From: Azospirillum sp. RU38E
GTDB taxonomy: Bacteria; Pseudomonadota; Alphaproteobacteria; Azospirillales; Azospirillaceae
DNA: 64,000 bases
Assembly: GCF_900188385.1 (NCBI RefSeq)
Contig: NZ_FZOI01000011.1
Span: 62,001 to 126,000 of the forward strand
Direction of reading: 5' to 3'
The notes beneath the pieces are model-generated. The model saw only the letters and a list, made by a program, of their open reading frames with translations, was not told where the DNA came from and did no database searches. This document shows, in pieces, positions 29,829 through 38,191 of the stretch. Numbering within the stretch: the stretch's first letter is position 1; every line of letters starts with the position of its first letter. A program made the position numbers and the translations under genes.

Positions 29829-31286
29829 ATGACCAATAGCGCGCCGACCCCGATCACCATCGCCCGCGGCGACGGTATCGGCCCCGAGATTATGGACGCC
29901 ACGCTGGAAATCCTGCAGGCATCTGGCGCCAATCTCGCTTTTGAAGAAATTCAGATCGGTGAAAGCGTCTATAAGCGCGGCATCATGAATGGCATGGAGC
30001 CGTCCGCCTGGGACAGCCTGCGCCGGACCAAGGTGTTCCTGAAGGCCCCGATCACCACGCCGCAGGGCGGCGGGTACAAGTCGCTGAACGTCACCATCCG
30101 CGGTGCGCTGGGACTGTTCGCCAATATCCGCCCCTGCGTCTCCTACCATCCCTATGTCGCCACGAAGCACCCGACCATGGATGTGGTCATCGTGCGCGAG
30201 AATGAAGAAGATCTCTACGCCGGTATCGAATACCGCCAGAGCCAGGAAGTGACCCAGGCGGTCAAGCTGATCACCCGCCCTGGCTCGGAAAAGATCATCC
30301 GCTATGCCTTTGAATATGCCCGTGCGAACCATCGCCGCAAGGTAACGGCCTTCGTGAAGGACAATATCATGAAGATCAGCGATGGCCTGTTCCATCGCGT
30401 CTTTGATGAAATCGCCGCCGAATATCCCGAGATCGAACATGAGACGATGATCGTTGATATCGGTGCGGCCCGTCTGGCCGATACGCCGGAACATTTCGAC
30501 GTCATCGTGACGCTGAACCTCTATGGCGATATCATTTCTGACATCGCCGCCCAGATCACCGGCTCGGTCGGGCTGGCCGGTTCGTCCAACATCGGCGACC
30601 AGTGCGCCATGTTCGAGGCGATCCACGGTTCCGCCCCCACCATCGCCGGCAAGGGCATTGCCAACCCGTCGGGCCTGATCCTGGCCTCGGTGATGATGCT
30701 GGTCCATATCGGGCAGGCGGAAGCGGCCGAGAAGATCCATAATGCCTGGCTGAAGATGATCGAAGACGGCATCCACACCGTCGATATCTTCAAGCGCGGC
30801 GTCTCCAAGGCCCGCGTCGGCACCCGCGATTTCGCTCTCAACCTGATCGACCGTCTGGGTGAGCGTCCGACCCACCTGACCCCGGCCTCCTATCAGGTGG
30901 ATGAGAAGGCCAGCTTCGGCGGCATCGCCCTGAAGGACGTGCCGCGCCAGGAAAAGAAGCTGCTGGGTGTCGATGTGTTCGTCGATCACAAGGGTGGTAA
31001 TGGCGACGACATGGCCGCCCGCGTGGCCCCGCTGGCCGGCGATGTGCTGAAGCTGACCATGATCTCCAACCGTGGTCAGAAAGTGTGGCCGGAAGGCGCG
31101 CCGGAGACCTTCTGCACCGACCATTGGCGCCTGCGTCTGCAGGGGGCCGACGGCAAGACCGTCACCCATGGCGATATCATCGCCCTGCTGGGCCGGCTGG
31201 ATCAGGCCGGCCTGGATGTGGTGCAGACCGCCAGCCTCTACAGCTTCGACGGGGCCAACGGCTTCTCCGTCGCGGCCGGTCAGTAA
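29829..31286 (+). CDS. icd: NADP-dependent isocitrate dehydrogenase, long form
   Basis: Isocitrate dehydrogenase oxidises isocitrate to 2-oxoglutarate in the citric acid cycle. The 485-residue protein carries the substrate and metal motifs of the decarboxylating dehydrogenase family: GDGIGPEIMDATL, VRENEEDLYAGIEYR, DIISDIAAQITGSVGLAGS and the cofactor-pocket EAIHGSAPTIAGKGIANP. The C-terminal extension of about 150 residues (from near 335) is typical of the long type also seen in Thermus and Rickettsia. The ATG at 29829 is preferred; one at 29805 with AGGGG ahead is possible. Confidence 0.93.
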   Translation: MTNSAPTPITIARGDGIGPEIMDATLEILQASGANLAFEEIQIGESVYKRGIMNGMEPSAWDSLRRTKVFLKAPITTPQGGGYKSLNVTIRGALGLFANIRPCVSYHPYVATKHPTMDVVIVRENEEDLYAGIEYRQSQEVTQAVKLITRPGSEKIIRYAFEYARANHRRKVTAFVKDNIMKISDGLFHRVFDEIAAEYPEIEHETMIVDIGAARLADTPEHFDVIVTLNLYGDIISDIAAQITGSVGLAGSSNIGDQCAMFEAIHGSAPTIAGKGIANPSGLILASVMMLVHIGQAEAAEKIHNAWLKMIEDGIHTVDIFKRGVSKARVGTRDFALNLIDRLGERPTHLTPASYQVDEKASFGGIALKDVPRQEKKLLGVDVFVDHKGGNGDDMAARVAPLAGDVLKLTMISNRGQKVWPEGAPETFCTDHWRLRLQGADGKTVTHGDIIALLGRLDQAGLDVVQTASLYSFDGANGFSVAAGQ

Positions 31287-31296
31287 AGCGGTGAAA

Positions 31297-31334
31297 ATGG
31301 TCATTCCGGTACTCTTTTGTGCCGGGATGACCAT
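31297..31334 (+). terminator. Hairpin after icd
   Basis: ATGGTCATTCCGG at 31297-31309 pairs with CCGGGATGACCAT at 31322-31334 over 13 bases with one wobble. It starts 11 bases after the icd stop. No strong T-run follows. Confidence 0.6.
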
Positions 31335-31342
31335 GTGGCTTT

Positions 31343-31411
31343 GGTAGGGGGGCGCTGCATCTGGTGGTGTTAATGCAGTTACCCACAAGATTCAGCAGAC
31401 GCCCCCCTACC
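31343..31411. repeat. Large nested inverted repeat between icd and gcrA
   Basis: GGTAGGGGGGCG at 31343-31354 is a perfect inverted repeat of CGCCCCCCTACC at 31400-31411. Inside it, CTGCAT (31355-31360) and ATGCAG (31372-31377) also pair. It could be RNA structure or a small-element scar. Confidence 0.5.
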
Positions 31412-31571
31412 CAAAGCGAGTCAAATTTGGTAGTTTGGGAATCAGCCGCATACAATATTTTGTGGGCGGCTGCTCGATAACCCCCCATTCCCGCCCGTGC
31501 CGGGTTTTCTGGCGGTGGGGATGCCTTGTCGAACCCGTGCCATTGTCGGCCTTATCGAAAGGGTTTGAAGC

Positions 31572-31946
31572 GTGGAAGCGACCGAAAGCACCTGGAGCGA
31601 AGAGCGCGTGGAAAAGCTCCGCCAGCTCTGGGGTCAGGGCATGAGTGCCAGCGAAATTGCCGATCTGCTGGGCAATGTGACGCGTAATGCCGTCATCGGC
31701 AAGGCCCACCGCCTGGGGCTGTCTGGCCGTCCGTCGCCGATCAAGAAGAAGCCGACCAAGGGTGCCACCATCCTGTCGCTGACCGAGCGCATGTGCAAGT
31801 GGCCGGTGGGTGACCCGAAATCCCCGGATTTCCATTTCTGCGGCAAGCCGTCCGTCAATGGTCTGCCCTATTGTGCGGAACATGCCGCCATTGCCTATCA
31901 GCCCGCCCGCAAGCGGGAAGATGAGCGCAAGCTGGGCGTTGCCTGA
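31572..31946 (+). CDS. gcrA: GcrA cell cycle regulator
   Basis: GcrA is an alphaproteobacterial transcription factor that binds RNA polymerase sigma-70 and methylated GANTC promoters to drive cell-cycle genes. The 124-residue product has the N-terminal homeodomain-like motif WSEERVEKLRQLW, SASEIADLLGNVTRNAVIGK and the C-terminal polymerase-binding block MCKWPVGDP, then FCGKP and YCAEHAAIAYQP. The start is a GTG at 31572 with only a weak ribosome-binding site. A strong terminator follows the stop. Confidence 0.93.
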   Translation: MEATESTWSEERVEKLRQLWGQGMSASEIADLLGNVTRNAVIGKAHRLGLSGRPSPIKKKPTKGATILSLTERMCKWPVGDPKSPDFHFCGKPSVNGLPYCAEHAAIAYQPARKREDERKLGVA

Positions 31947-31988
31947 CCGGCGGAGCGGTAAAACCGCTAGCGTTCGCCGCGATGTTTG

Positions 31989-32022
31989 AAAGCCCCCGAT
32001 GGTCCGCCATCGGGGGCTTTTT
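31989..32022 (+). terminator. Bidirectional terminator between gcrA and the ureohydrolase gene
   Basis: A perfect 12-base stem (AGCCCCCGATGG / CCATCGGGGGCT, loop TCCG) is followed by TTTT. It lies 43 bases after the gcrA stop and also just past the stop of the convergent gene at 32034. Confidence 0.85.
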
Positions 32023-32033
32023 GCTATTGCGCT

Positions 32034-33095
32034 TTATCCCCCGGCCTTACCCCGCCGCTGTTTCAGCGCCATACTGGCCAGGCACAGTTCCTCAAACAGG
32101 ATCTGTGATCCGATCTGGGCGGTGTTGCTGGTCGGGTCATAATGCGGGGCGATCTCCACCACATCCGCGCCGACCACATCCAGCCCGGCCAACCCGCGCA
32201 TGATGGTCAGCGCCTCGCGGGAGGTGAGGCCGCCCACCTCCGGCGTGCCGGTGCCGGGGGCAAAGGCCGGGTCCAGGCAATCCACGTCGAAGGAAATATA
32301 GACGGGGCCGTCACCCACCACCGCGCGGGCCTTGGCGATCACCGCCTTCAGGCCCATTTCCTGCACATCTTCGGCGTGCAGAACGGTCATTCCGGAATCG
32401 TAAGAAAATTCCCAGAAGAATTCGGCACTGCCCCGGATGCCGATCTGGATGGTGCGTGCCGGGTCCAGCACCCCGTCCAGAACGGCAGAACGGAAGGGAC
32501 CGGAATGGTGGAAGCGGGCGCCGTCGCCGCTGCCGCTGGTATCGCAATGGGCATCGAAATGCACCATGCCCACCGGCCGGTCACGGCCCAGGGCCTTCAG
32601 GATGGAATAGCTGATGGAATGGTCGCCACCCACACTCAGCGGCACCACGCCGGCATCCATCAGCCGGTGATAGAAGGCCTGGATATCGGCGTGGCAGGTA
32701 TCCAGATGCAGGTAATTGCTGAAAGGCACATCGCCAATATCGGCCAGGGCCAGCTCGGCCGCCGGAACCATGCGCAACACATGCTCATAGGGGCCGATCC
32801 GGTCGGTATTGCGCACGGCACGCGGGCCAAAGCGCGACCCGGCGCGGTTGGTCACGCCCAGATCCATCGGCACACCGACCAGGGCAATCTCCAGCCCGCC
32901 GAAATCCGGCAGGGCAGCCAGATCGGGCCGCAGGGGTGCATCCAGCAGGGTGCCGGCATCGGCAAAGGGCTGGCGGGGGGCTTCGGCCCCCCGGAACACG
33001 GCTTGCGCCACCTCGCGGAAATGCGGATCGAAGAAATCCGCCGGTGATGCCGCACCATAGCGGGCCCGCAGGCCCGCCAGCTTGTCCTTGTCCAT
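32034..33095 (-). CDS. Ureohydrolase (agmatinase or guanidinobutyrase)
   Basis: The 353-residue protein belongs to the arginase/agmatinase family, which uses two manganese ions to release urea from guanidino compounds. The metal ligands are in GGDHSIS, MVHFDAHCDT and SFDVDCLDPAFAPGTGTPE. Sequence alone does not fix the substrate. The neighbouring amine oxidase, aldehyde dehydrogenase and amidase fit 4-guanidinobutyrate or agmatine better than arginine, but this is inference. Its promoter region contains a long palindrome (33118-33152) just ahead of the start. Confidence 0.88.
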   Translation of the reverse strand: MDKDKLAGLRARYGAASPADFFDPHFREVAQAVFRGAEAPRQPFADAGTLLDAPLRPDLAALPDFGGLEIALVGVPMDLGVTNRAGSRFGPRAVRNTDRIGPYEHVLRMVPAAELALADIGDVPFSNYLHLDTCHADIQAFYHRLMDAGVVPLSVGGDHSISYSILKALGRDRPVGMVHFDAHCDTSGSGDGARFHHSGPFRSAVLDGVLDPARTIQIGIRGSAEFFWEFSYDSGMTVLHAEDVQEMGLKAVIAKARAVVGDGPVYISFDVDCLDPAFAPGTGTPEVGGLTSREALTIMRGLAGLDVVGADVVEIAPHYDPTSNTAQIGSQILFEELCLASMALKQRRGKAGG

Positions 33096-33117
33096 GCGTT
33101 ACCCTTTTATATCAGTG

Positions 33118-33152
33118 GCTTGAAAGAGTGACCGACGGTCACTCTTTCAAGC
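33118..33152. promoter_or_regulatory. Perfect palindrome upstream of the ureohydrolase gene
   Basis: GCTTGAAAGAGTGACC and its reverse complement flank GAC: 16-base arms with a 3-base centre. The core TGACCGACGGTCA has the look of a TetR-type operator. It lies 23 bases ahead of the start codon at 33095, where it could block transcription, though a hairpin terminator of the upstream amine oxidase gene is also possible. Confidence 0.5.
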
Positions 33153-33224
33153 CCTTCAATCGCCAGCGCCCACATCCGTGGGCTCGGCTACGCCGCACGT
33201 GCGGCGCGGCGGCAGTCGCCGCCG

Positions 33225-33255
33225 TTCCATCGGTCAAGGATTTTGACCGATGGAA
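33225..33255 (-). terminator. Palindrome directly after the amine oxidase stop
   Basis: TTCCATCGGTCAA (33225-33237) is a perfect inverted repeat of TTGACCGATGGAA (33243-33255) with a 5-base loop. It abuts the stop codon of the minus-strand amine oxidase gene. A terminator or mRNA-end structure is likely; an operator is possible. Confidence 0.5.
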
Positions 33256-34608
33256 CTATACAGCCAGGATTTCCGCCGCCACCCGCTCGCCGGACCGGAT
33301 GGCCCCATCCATATAGCCGGTCCAGATCCAGGCGGTTTCCGTGCCGGCCCAATGGATGCGGCCCACCGGCTGGCGGATGGTGTGGCCCACGCTGGTCCAG
33401 GCACCCGGTACCAGGAAGCCGCCATAGCCGCCGCGGGAGAATTCCTCCTCCAGCCAGGACAGTTCCTCATAATGCCGTACATTGGCGGCCTGGGGGCCGA
33501 ACAGATGCACCAGTTCAGCGATTGCCGCCGCGCGGCGCTCGGCCGGGCTGCTGGCGGTCCAGTGTTTGGCCTCGTCCCCTTCGATGAAGCCGACGATTAC
33601 GCCCGGCGTGCCGGTGGCGGGGGAATTGTCATAGGTCAGGCTCATCGGGCCTTCGTCGCTGACGGCCATGCCCGACAGGCCCTCGGCCCGCCAGAAGGGC
33701 GCATCATAGAAGAACTGGATCTTGATGCAGGCGCCCATCGGCATCCGCTGGGTCAGGTAATCGCGCGGGCCGGGCAGGGCCGGGCTGTAATTGAGCCGGC
33801 CGGCAAGGGCCGGCGGCAGGGTGACGATCACCCGGTCTGCCTTGACGCTGCCGCCCGCATACTGGATGGTCACGCCCTTTTCATCCTGGGCAATGGCCTG
33901 GACGGGGCTGTTGAAGCGGATCAGCGGGCGGACCTGATCGGCCAGCTTTTCCGCCAGATGCTGCGCGCCTTTGACAAAGCGCCGCTCCTGCGCGCCGCCG
34001 CCCATGCTGATCACCGTGCGCAGGTCGCCACCGGCGCGGATATAGCACAGCACATGCAGGAAAGAGAGCTCGCGCGCGTCGGAGGCCAGGACCGAGCGGG
34101 CCAGGAAGCGCATCCAGAACCGGGCGGCGGGCACGTCGCTTGCCTGTTCGATCCAGGCCTCGAAGCTGAGACTGTCCAGCGCCTGGGCATCGGGCGACAG
34201 CCAGGGGAATTCCGGGTTCACCGTCGCGGCCAGACCGTCCAGCTTGGCGAAGACGCCGTCCACCGCCACCCTGGTTTCTTCATCATAGGGCGGCAGCATC
34301 CCTTCACAGCGGCTTTTCCGGCCTTCCAGCCAGTACAGCGTCTCCCCTTGTTCATAGGCCGGGAAGGTCTCCACCCCCAATTCATCGGCCAGGGCCAACA
34401 CCTTGTCCTGCGTCGGGCCGACCCATTGGCCGCCGACATCGATGGGGGTGCCGTCGGGCGCGTGGCGGGTGTGGATGCGGCCGCCCACCCGGTCACGCGC
34501 TTCCAGCACGATCACGGAAAGCCCGGCGGCCTGCAGGGCGCGGGCGGCGGTCAGGCCGGCGAAACCGGCGCCAATAATGGCGACCTGGAACTGATCAGGC
34601 AGGCTCAT
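33256..34608 (-). CDS. Flavin-containing amine oxidase
   Basis: The 450-residue protein is a monoamine/polyamine-oxidase-type flavoenzyme that would oxidise an amine to an aldehyde with ammonia and peroxide. It has the N-terminal FAD motif VAIIGAGFAGLTAARAL and LEARDRVGGRIHT, the family pattern DVGGQWVGPTQ, and the C-terminal VGRIHWAGTETAWIWTGYMDGA. The Cys that links flavin in mitochondrial MAO is not present in the corresponding GGYGGF region, so FAD is probably non-covalent. The ATG at 34608 overlaps the stop of the TetR gene (ATGA). Confidence 0.88.
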   Translation of the reverse strand: MSLPDQFQVAIIGAGFAGLTAARALQAAGLSVIVLEARDRVGGRIHTRHAPDGTPIDVGGQWVGPTQDKVLALADELGVETFPAYEQGETLYWLEGRKSRCEGMLPPYDEETRVAVDGVFAKLDGLAATVNPEFPWLSPDAQALDSLSFEAWIEQASDVPAARFWMRFLARSVLASDARELSFLHVLCYIRAGGDLRTVISMGGGAQERRFVKGAQHLAEKLADQVRPLIRFNSPVQAIAQDEKGVTIQYAGGSVKADRVIVTLPPALAGRLNYSPALPGPRDYLTQRMPMGACIKIQFFYDAPFWRAEGLSGMAVSDEGPMSLTYDNSPATGTPGVIVGFIEGDEAKHWTASSPAERRAAAIAELVHLFGPQAANVRHYEELSWLEEEFSRGGYGGFLVPGAWTSVGHTIRQPVGRIHWAGTETAWIWTGYMDGAIRSGERVAAEILAV

Positions 34609-35255
34609 GCTCTGTCTCCATGGCTGGGCAGATATAATTGTTGGGCGGCCTGGACCAGCATCCGCACCGCCTGGTGCGATCGCAGCCCATTGGCCGTGGC
34701 CAGCCATTGCAGCAGAATGCCGACAAGGCCGGTCAGGATGAAATTGGCCAGCCCGTCCAGATCGGGTTTCAGGCTGCCATCACGCACATCGGACGCCTCT
34801 GCCAGCGTCTGCCGGTAAAGCGCCAGGAACTCTTCGTATTTCTTCTTCGCCAGCCATTGCGAACCGTCGGTGGCCAGGGCGTAGAGGGTAAGGTTGAAAA
34901 GCGCCACCTGTTCATCCGGCCTTTGTTCCACCTGCGAACGGATAAACATGATCAGGCTATCGATACGTTCCCGTAACGGTTCCGGCTGGGTGAACCGGGT
35001 GGCCAACTCCTGTTGCACCCGGGCCAGAAGGTGCGACAGCACCGACAGCAGCACCGCTTCCTTGCCATCGAAATGATAATGCAGGGTGCCCAGATTGATC
35101 CCCGCCTCCTGCGCGATGCGGCGTGTGGTGGTGCCCTGCACCCCGTCACGCGCCAGCACGGTGATGGCGGCGGCCATGATGGCTTCCCGCGTGGCGGTCG
35201 CGCGTGCCGGGCGGCCTCCCTCACCGGTTGCAGCGGCTGTCGATGCCAGGCTCAT
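34605..35255 (-). CDS. TetR-family regulator (copy 1), inside the amine operon
   Basis: The 216-residue protein has an N-terminal helix-turn-helix (about residues 25-70: AITVLARDGVQGTTTRRIAQEAGINLGTLHYHF, here cited as two halves around GTTTRRIAQEAG) and an all-helical ligand domain. Its start overlaps the amidase stop and its stop overlaps the amine oxidase start, so it is translated with both. It is clearly paralogous to the TetR at 39944 (WLAKKKYEEFLALYR against WLAKKKYEEYLGLYR). Confidence 0.9.
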   Translation of the reverse strand: MSLASTAAATGEGGRPARATATREAIMAAAITVLARDGVQGTTTRRIAQEAGINLGTLHYHFDGKEAVLLSVLSHLLARVQQELATRFTQPEPLRERIDSLIMFIRSQVEQRPDEQVALFNLTLYALATDGSQWLAKKKYEEFLALYRQTLAEASDVRDGSLKPDLDGLANFILTGLVGILLQWLATANGLRSHQAVRMLVQAAQQLYLPSHGDRA

Positions 35256-36670
35256 GCCGTAACCGGATCGATGGGGCTGACGGGCGGCAGCCGGCTGGCC
35301 ATCGCCTGGGCGGCGGCCAAAATGCGCCCTTCGCGGAAGCGGCCGGCCACCAGCTGGATGCCGACGGGCAGGGGGGAACCGGTCGGGCGGAACGGTATGG
35401 ACAGGGCCGGCACGCTGACACAGGCTGTGCTGGTGCAGGGGCTGTGGGCGACCAGCAATTCCCGTGCTTCCCTTTCACCGGCAATATCATGGCCCACCGG
35501 GAAGGCGGCGGTCCAGGCGGTGGGCATCAGCAGCAGCGGATAGGTTTCAAGGAACAACTGCCATTCCCGCAGCAAGCCGGTGCGGGCCGACAGGGCGGCC
35601 AGCATATCGGCCGGGCTCATCTCCGGCACGCAGGCGGCCGTCAATTCCAGCGAGTGCAGGAAATCCGCATCGCCCATGCTGAAGGCGGCACGGGCCGCTG
35701 GAGTGCGGCAATCGTTGGACAGCAGCGCCATCCAGAGTTCGGCTGTTTCAATGAAGCGCGGCGGGGCTGCCTCCACCACCTCATAGCCAGCATCGGCCAG
35801 CGTGTCGGCGGCCTGGCGCAGGGCGGCGGCGGTGTGACTGTCGGGCCGGTGCTCCCCCTCACCGGTGAACAGGGCAACGCGTACCGGGGCCGCGTCATCG
35901 GGCTGCTCCAGCGGGGCCGGCACCCAGGCCGGGTCACGCGCGTCGCGCCGGGCCATGCTGTGCAGGCCCAGCCGAATGTCACCGACCGAGCGGGCAATAA
36001 CACCCTGGGCCGAGCCGAACTGCAGGCACAGCGACCGTTCGGCCTTGGCCGTGGCGTTGAAGGCGGGCACCCGGCCCACCGTGGGGCGCAGGCCATAGAC
36101 GCCGCAGGCGGCAGCCGGCAGGCGGGCAGAGCCGGCCAGATCATTGCAATGGGCCAGCGGTGCCATGCCGGTGGCCGTGGCGGCGGCGGCCCCGCCGCTG
36201 GACCCGCCAACATTCAGCCCCGGATTCCACGGGTTCAGCGTCCGCCCGTGCGGCGCATTGTCGGTGAACCAGCGGCAGGAAAAGGCCGGTGCATTGCTGC
36301 GGCCCAGGAAGATGGTGCCGGCATCGCGCCAGTTCGCCACCGGCGGGCTGTCAACGGGGGCGATCAACCCCACCAGCGGGGCGACCCCGTTGGTGGTGGC
36401 GCTGCCGGCCTGATCGACATTGATCTTCACGGTGGCGGGCACGCCATGCAACGGTGGCAGGTCACCCCCGGCTGCCACTGCCTGATCAGCCTTGTCAGCG
36501 GCGGCCAGTGCCGCCTGTTCCTGGATTTCCGTCAGGGCGTTGATGACAGGGTTCACCTGCGCGATCCGCGCCAGACAGCTTTCCACCGCCTCCCGCGCGC
36601 TGACGCGCCGCTGCCGGATGGCCTCGGCCAGCGCGCCGGCCTCCCATTGCCATAGATGCTCGCCTTGCAT
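35252..36670 (-). CDS. Amidase-signature-family hydrolase
   Basis: The 472-residue enzyme has the Ser-cisSer-Lys catalytic set of the amidase signature family: Lys in HGVPATVKINVD, cis-Ser in GGSSGGAAAATATG, and nucleophile Ser in NDLAGSARLPA, where the usual motif is Gly-Gly-Ser-Ile-Arg. It hydrolyses an amide to an acid and ammonia; the substrate is unknown. Within this operon a product amide from amine or amino-acid oxidation is plausible. It starts 52 bases after the aldehyde dehydrogenase stop. Confidence 0.88.
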   Translation of the reverse strand: MQGEHLWQWEAGALAEAIRQRRVSAREAVESCLARIAQVNPVINALTEIQEQAALAAADKADQAVAAGGDLPPLHGVPATVKINVDQAGSATTNGVAPLVGLIAPVDSPPVANWRDAGTIFLGRSNAPAFSCRWFTDNAPHGRTLNPWNPGLNVGGSSGGAAAATATGMAPLAHCNDLAGSARLPAAACGVYGLRPTVGRVPAFNATAKAERSLCLQFGSAQGVIARSVGDIRLGLHSMARRDARDPAWVPAPLEQPDDAAPVRVALFTGEGEHRPDSHTAAALRQAADTLADAGYEVVEAAPPRFIETAELWMALLSNDCRTPAARAAFSMGDADFLHSLELTAACVPEMSPADMLAALSARTGLLREWQLFLETYPLLLMPTAWTAAFPVGHDIAGEREARELLVAHSPCTSTACVSVPALSIPFRPTGSPLPVGIQLVAGRFREGRILAAAQAMASRLPPVSPIDPVTA

Positions 36671-36721
36671 GGTCTTTTCCTATTTCTTGTGCCGGTTGGT
36701 CCTGCGTTTTGGTCTTCAGGA

Positions 36722-38143
36722 TCAGCGGCTGGCGATGCCCTTGATCTCCAGGAATTCGGCCAGACCGAATTCCGCATATTCGCGGCCATTGCCCGATTGC
36801 TTGTAGCCACCGAACGGGACCGCCGGGCTCCATTCCGGGTTGTTGAGATAAACGGTACCGGCCTGCAGGCGACGGCCGACAGCCAGCGCGTGCGCCGGAT
36901 CGCCCGATTGCACATAGGCGGCCAGCCCATAGACCGTGTCATTGGCCATGGCGATGGCCTCTTCCTCATCCCGATAGGTCAGGATGGACAGGACGGGGCC
37001 GAATATCTCCTCCCGGCTGACCGTCATGGCGGGGGTTACCCGGCCGAACACGGTGGGGCGGATATAGAAGCCCTGCGACAGGCTAGCCGGCATTTCCGGC
37101 CCGCCGGCCAGCAGTTCCGCCCCCTCGGCGATGCCGGTCTGGATCAGCCGGCGGATCTTGGCGAACTGGTTGGCGTTGGAGACGGGGCCAACCTCTGTCG
37201 TCGGGTCCAGCGGGTCACCCACCTTGACGGCGTTGGCCGTGGCGGCGGCGATTTCTGCCACCTCGGCATAACGGTCTTCCGGTACCAGCATCCGGGTGGG
37301 GGCGTTGCAGGACTGGCCGCTGTTGGAGAAGCAATGGCGCACACCGGCGGCGACGGCGGTCGGGAAATCAGCATCCGGCAGCAGGATATTGGCGGATTTG
37401 CCGCCCAGTTCCTGGGAGACGCGCTTTACCGTATCGGCCGCCAGCCGGGCCACATCGATGCCGGCGCGGGTGGAACCGGTGAAGGACACCATATCAATGC
37501 CAGGATGGCGGGCGATGGCCTGGCCAACCCCCAGCCCGTCGCCATGCACCAGATTGAACAGGCCCGCCGGCACGCCGGCCTGATGCATGATCTCGGCAAA
37601 CAAGGTGGCGCTCAAAGGGGCCAGCTCGCTGGGCTTCAGCACCACCGCGCAGCCGACCGCCAGGGCAGGGGCCACCTTGCAGATGATCTGGTTCATCGGC
37701 CAGTTCCAGGGGGTGATCAACCCGGCAACGCCGATCGGCTCCCGCACGATGCGCAGGTTGGGGCGCTCTTCCTCAAAATTGAAATGGCGCAGCGTCTCGA
37801 TGGTCTGGGCCAGATGGGCGGCACCGATGCCGGCCTGCGCCTGCTGGGCAAAACCCTGCGGTGCCCCCATTTCCTGGCGAATGGCATCGCCGATATCTGC
37901 CATCCGCGCGCCATAGGCGGCCAGGATGGCGGAAAGCAGGTCAAGGCGTTCCTGCCGCGTGCTGCTGGCGAAACCCTGGAAAGCCCGCCGGGCGGCGGAT
38001 ACGGCCTGATCCACCTCTGCCGGGCCGGCCAGTGCCACCTTGGCGCAGGGCTGGGCGGTGGCGGGATTGATCACATCAATGATGGTCGGGTTCGTCGGCA
38101 GCAGCCAGCGTCCGTCGATATAGCTGTGAAGGGGCGAGGACAT
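36722..38143 (-). CDS. NAD(P)-dependent aldehyde dehydrogenase
   Basis: The 473-residue enzyme oxidises an aldehyde to an acid, probably the product of the amine oxidase. Family motifs are VINPATAQPCAKVA, TPWNWPMNQI for cofactor binding, the general base Glu in SQELGGKSANI and the catalytic Cys in NSGQSCNAPTRM, then EEIFGPVLSI. It is the second gene of an operon led by the MFS transporter, 48 bases upstream. Confidence 0.92.
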   Translation of the reverse strand: MSSPLHSYIDGRWLLPTNPTIIDVINPATAQPCAKVALAGPAEVDQAVSAARRAFQGFASSTRQERLDLLSAILAAYGARMADIGDAIRQEMGAPQGFAQQAQAGIGAAHLAQTIETLRHFNFEEERPNLRIVREPIGVAGLITPWNWPMNQIICKVAPALAVGCAVVLKPSELAPLSATLFAEIMHQAGVPAGLFNLVHGDGLGVGQAIARHPGIDMVSFTGSTRAGIDVARLAADTVKRVSQELGGKSANILLPDADFPTAVAAGVRHCFSNSGQSCNAPTRMLVPEDRYAEVAEIAAATANAVKVGDPLDPTTEVGPVSNANQFAKIRRLIQTGIAEGAELLAGGPEMPASLSQGFYIRPTVFGRVTPAMTVSREEIFGPVLSILTYRDEEEAIAMANDTVYGLAAYVQSGDPAHALAVGRRLQAGTVYLNNPEWSPAVPFGGYKQSGNGREYAEFGLAEFLEIKGIASR

Positions 38144-38191
38144 GGTTGGTTTCCCGGCGATGGGGTGGCAGATTCAATGGGGGGTGGCGGC

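Noticed and set aside
29519-29932. A 137-codon minus-strand frame upstream of icd
   Set aside because: It overlaps the icd start on the other strand and has no family features.
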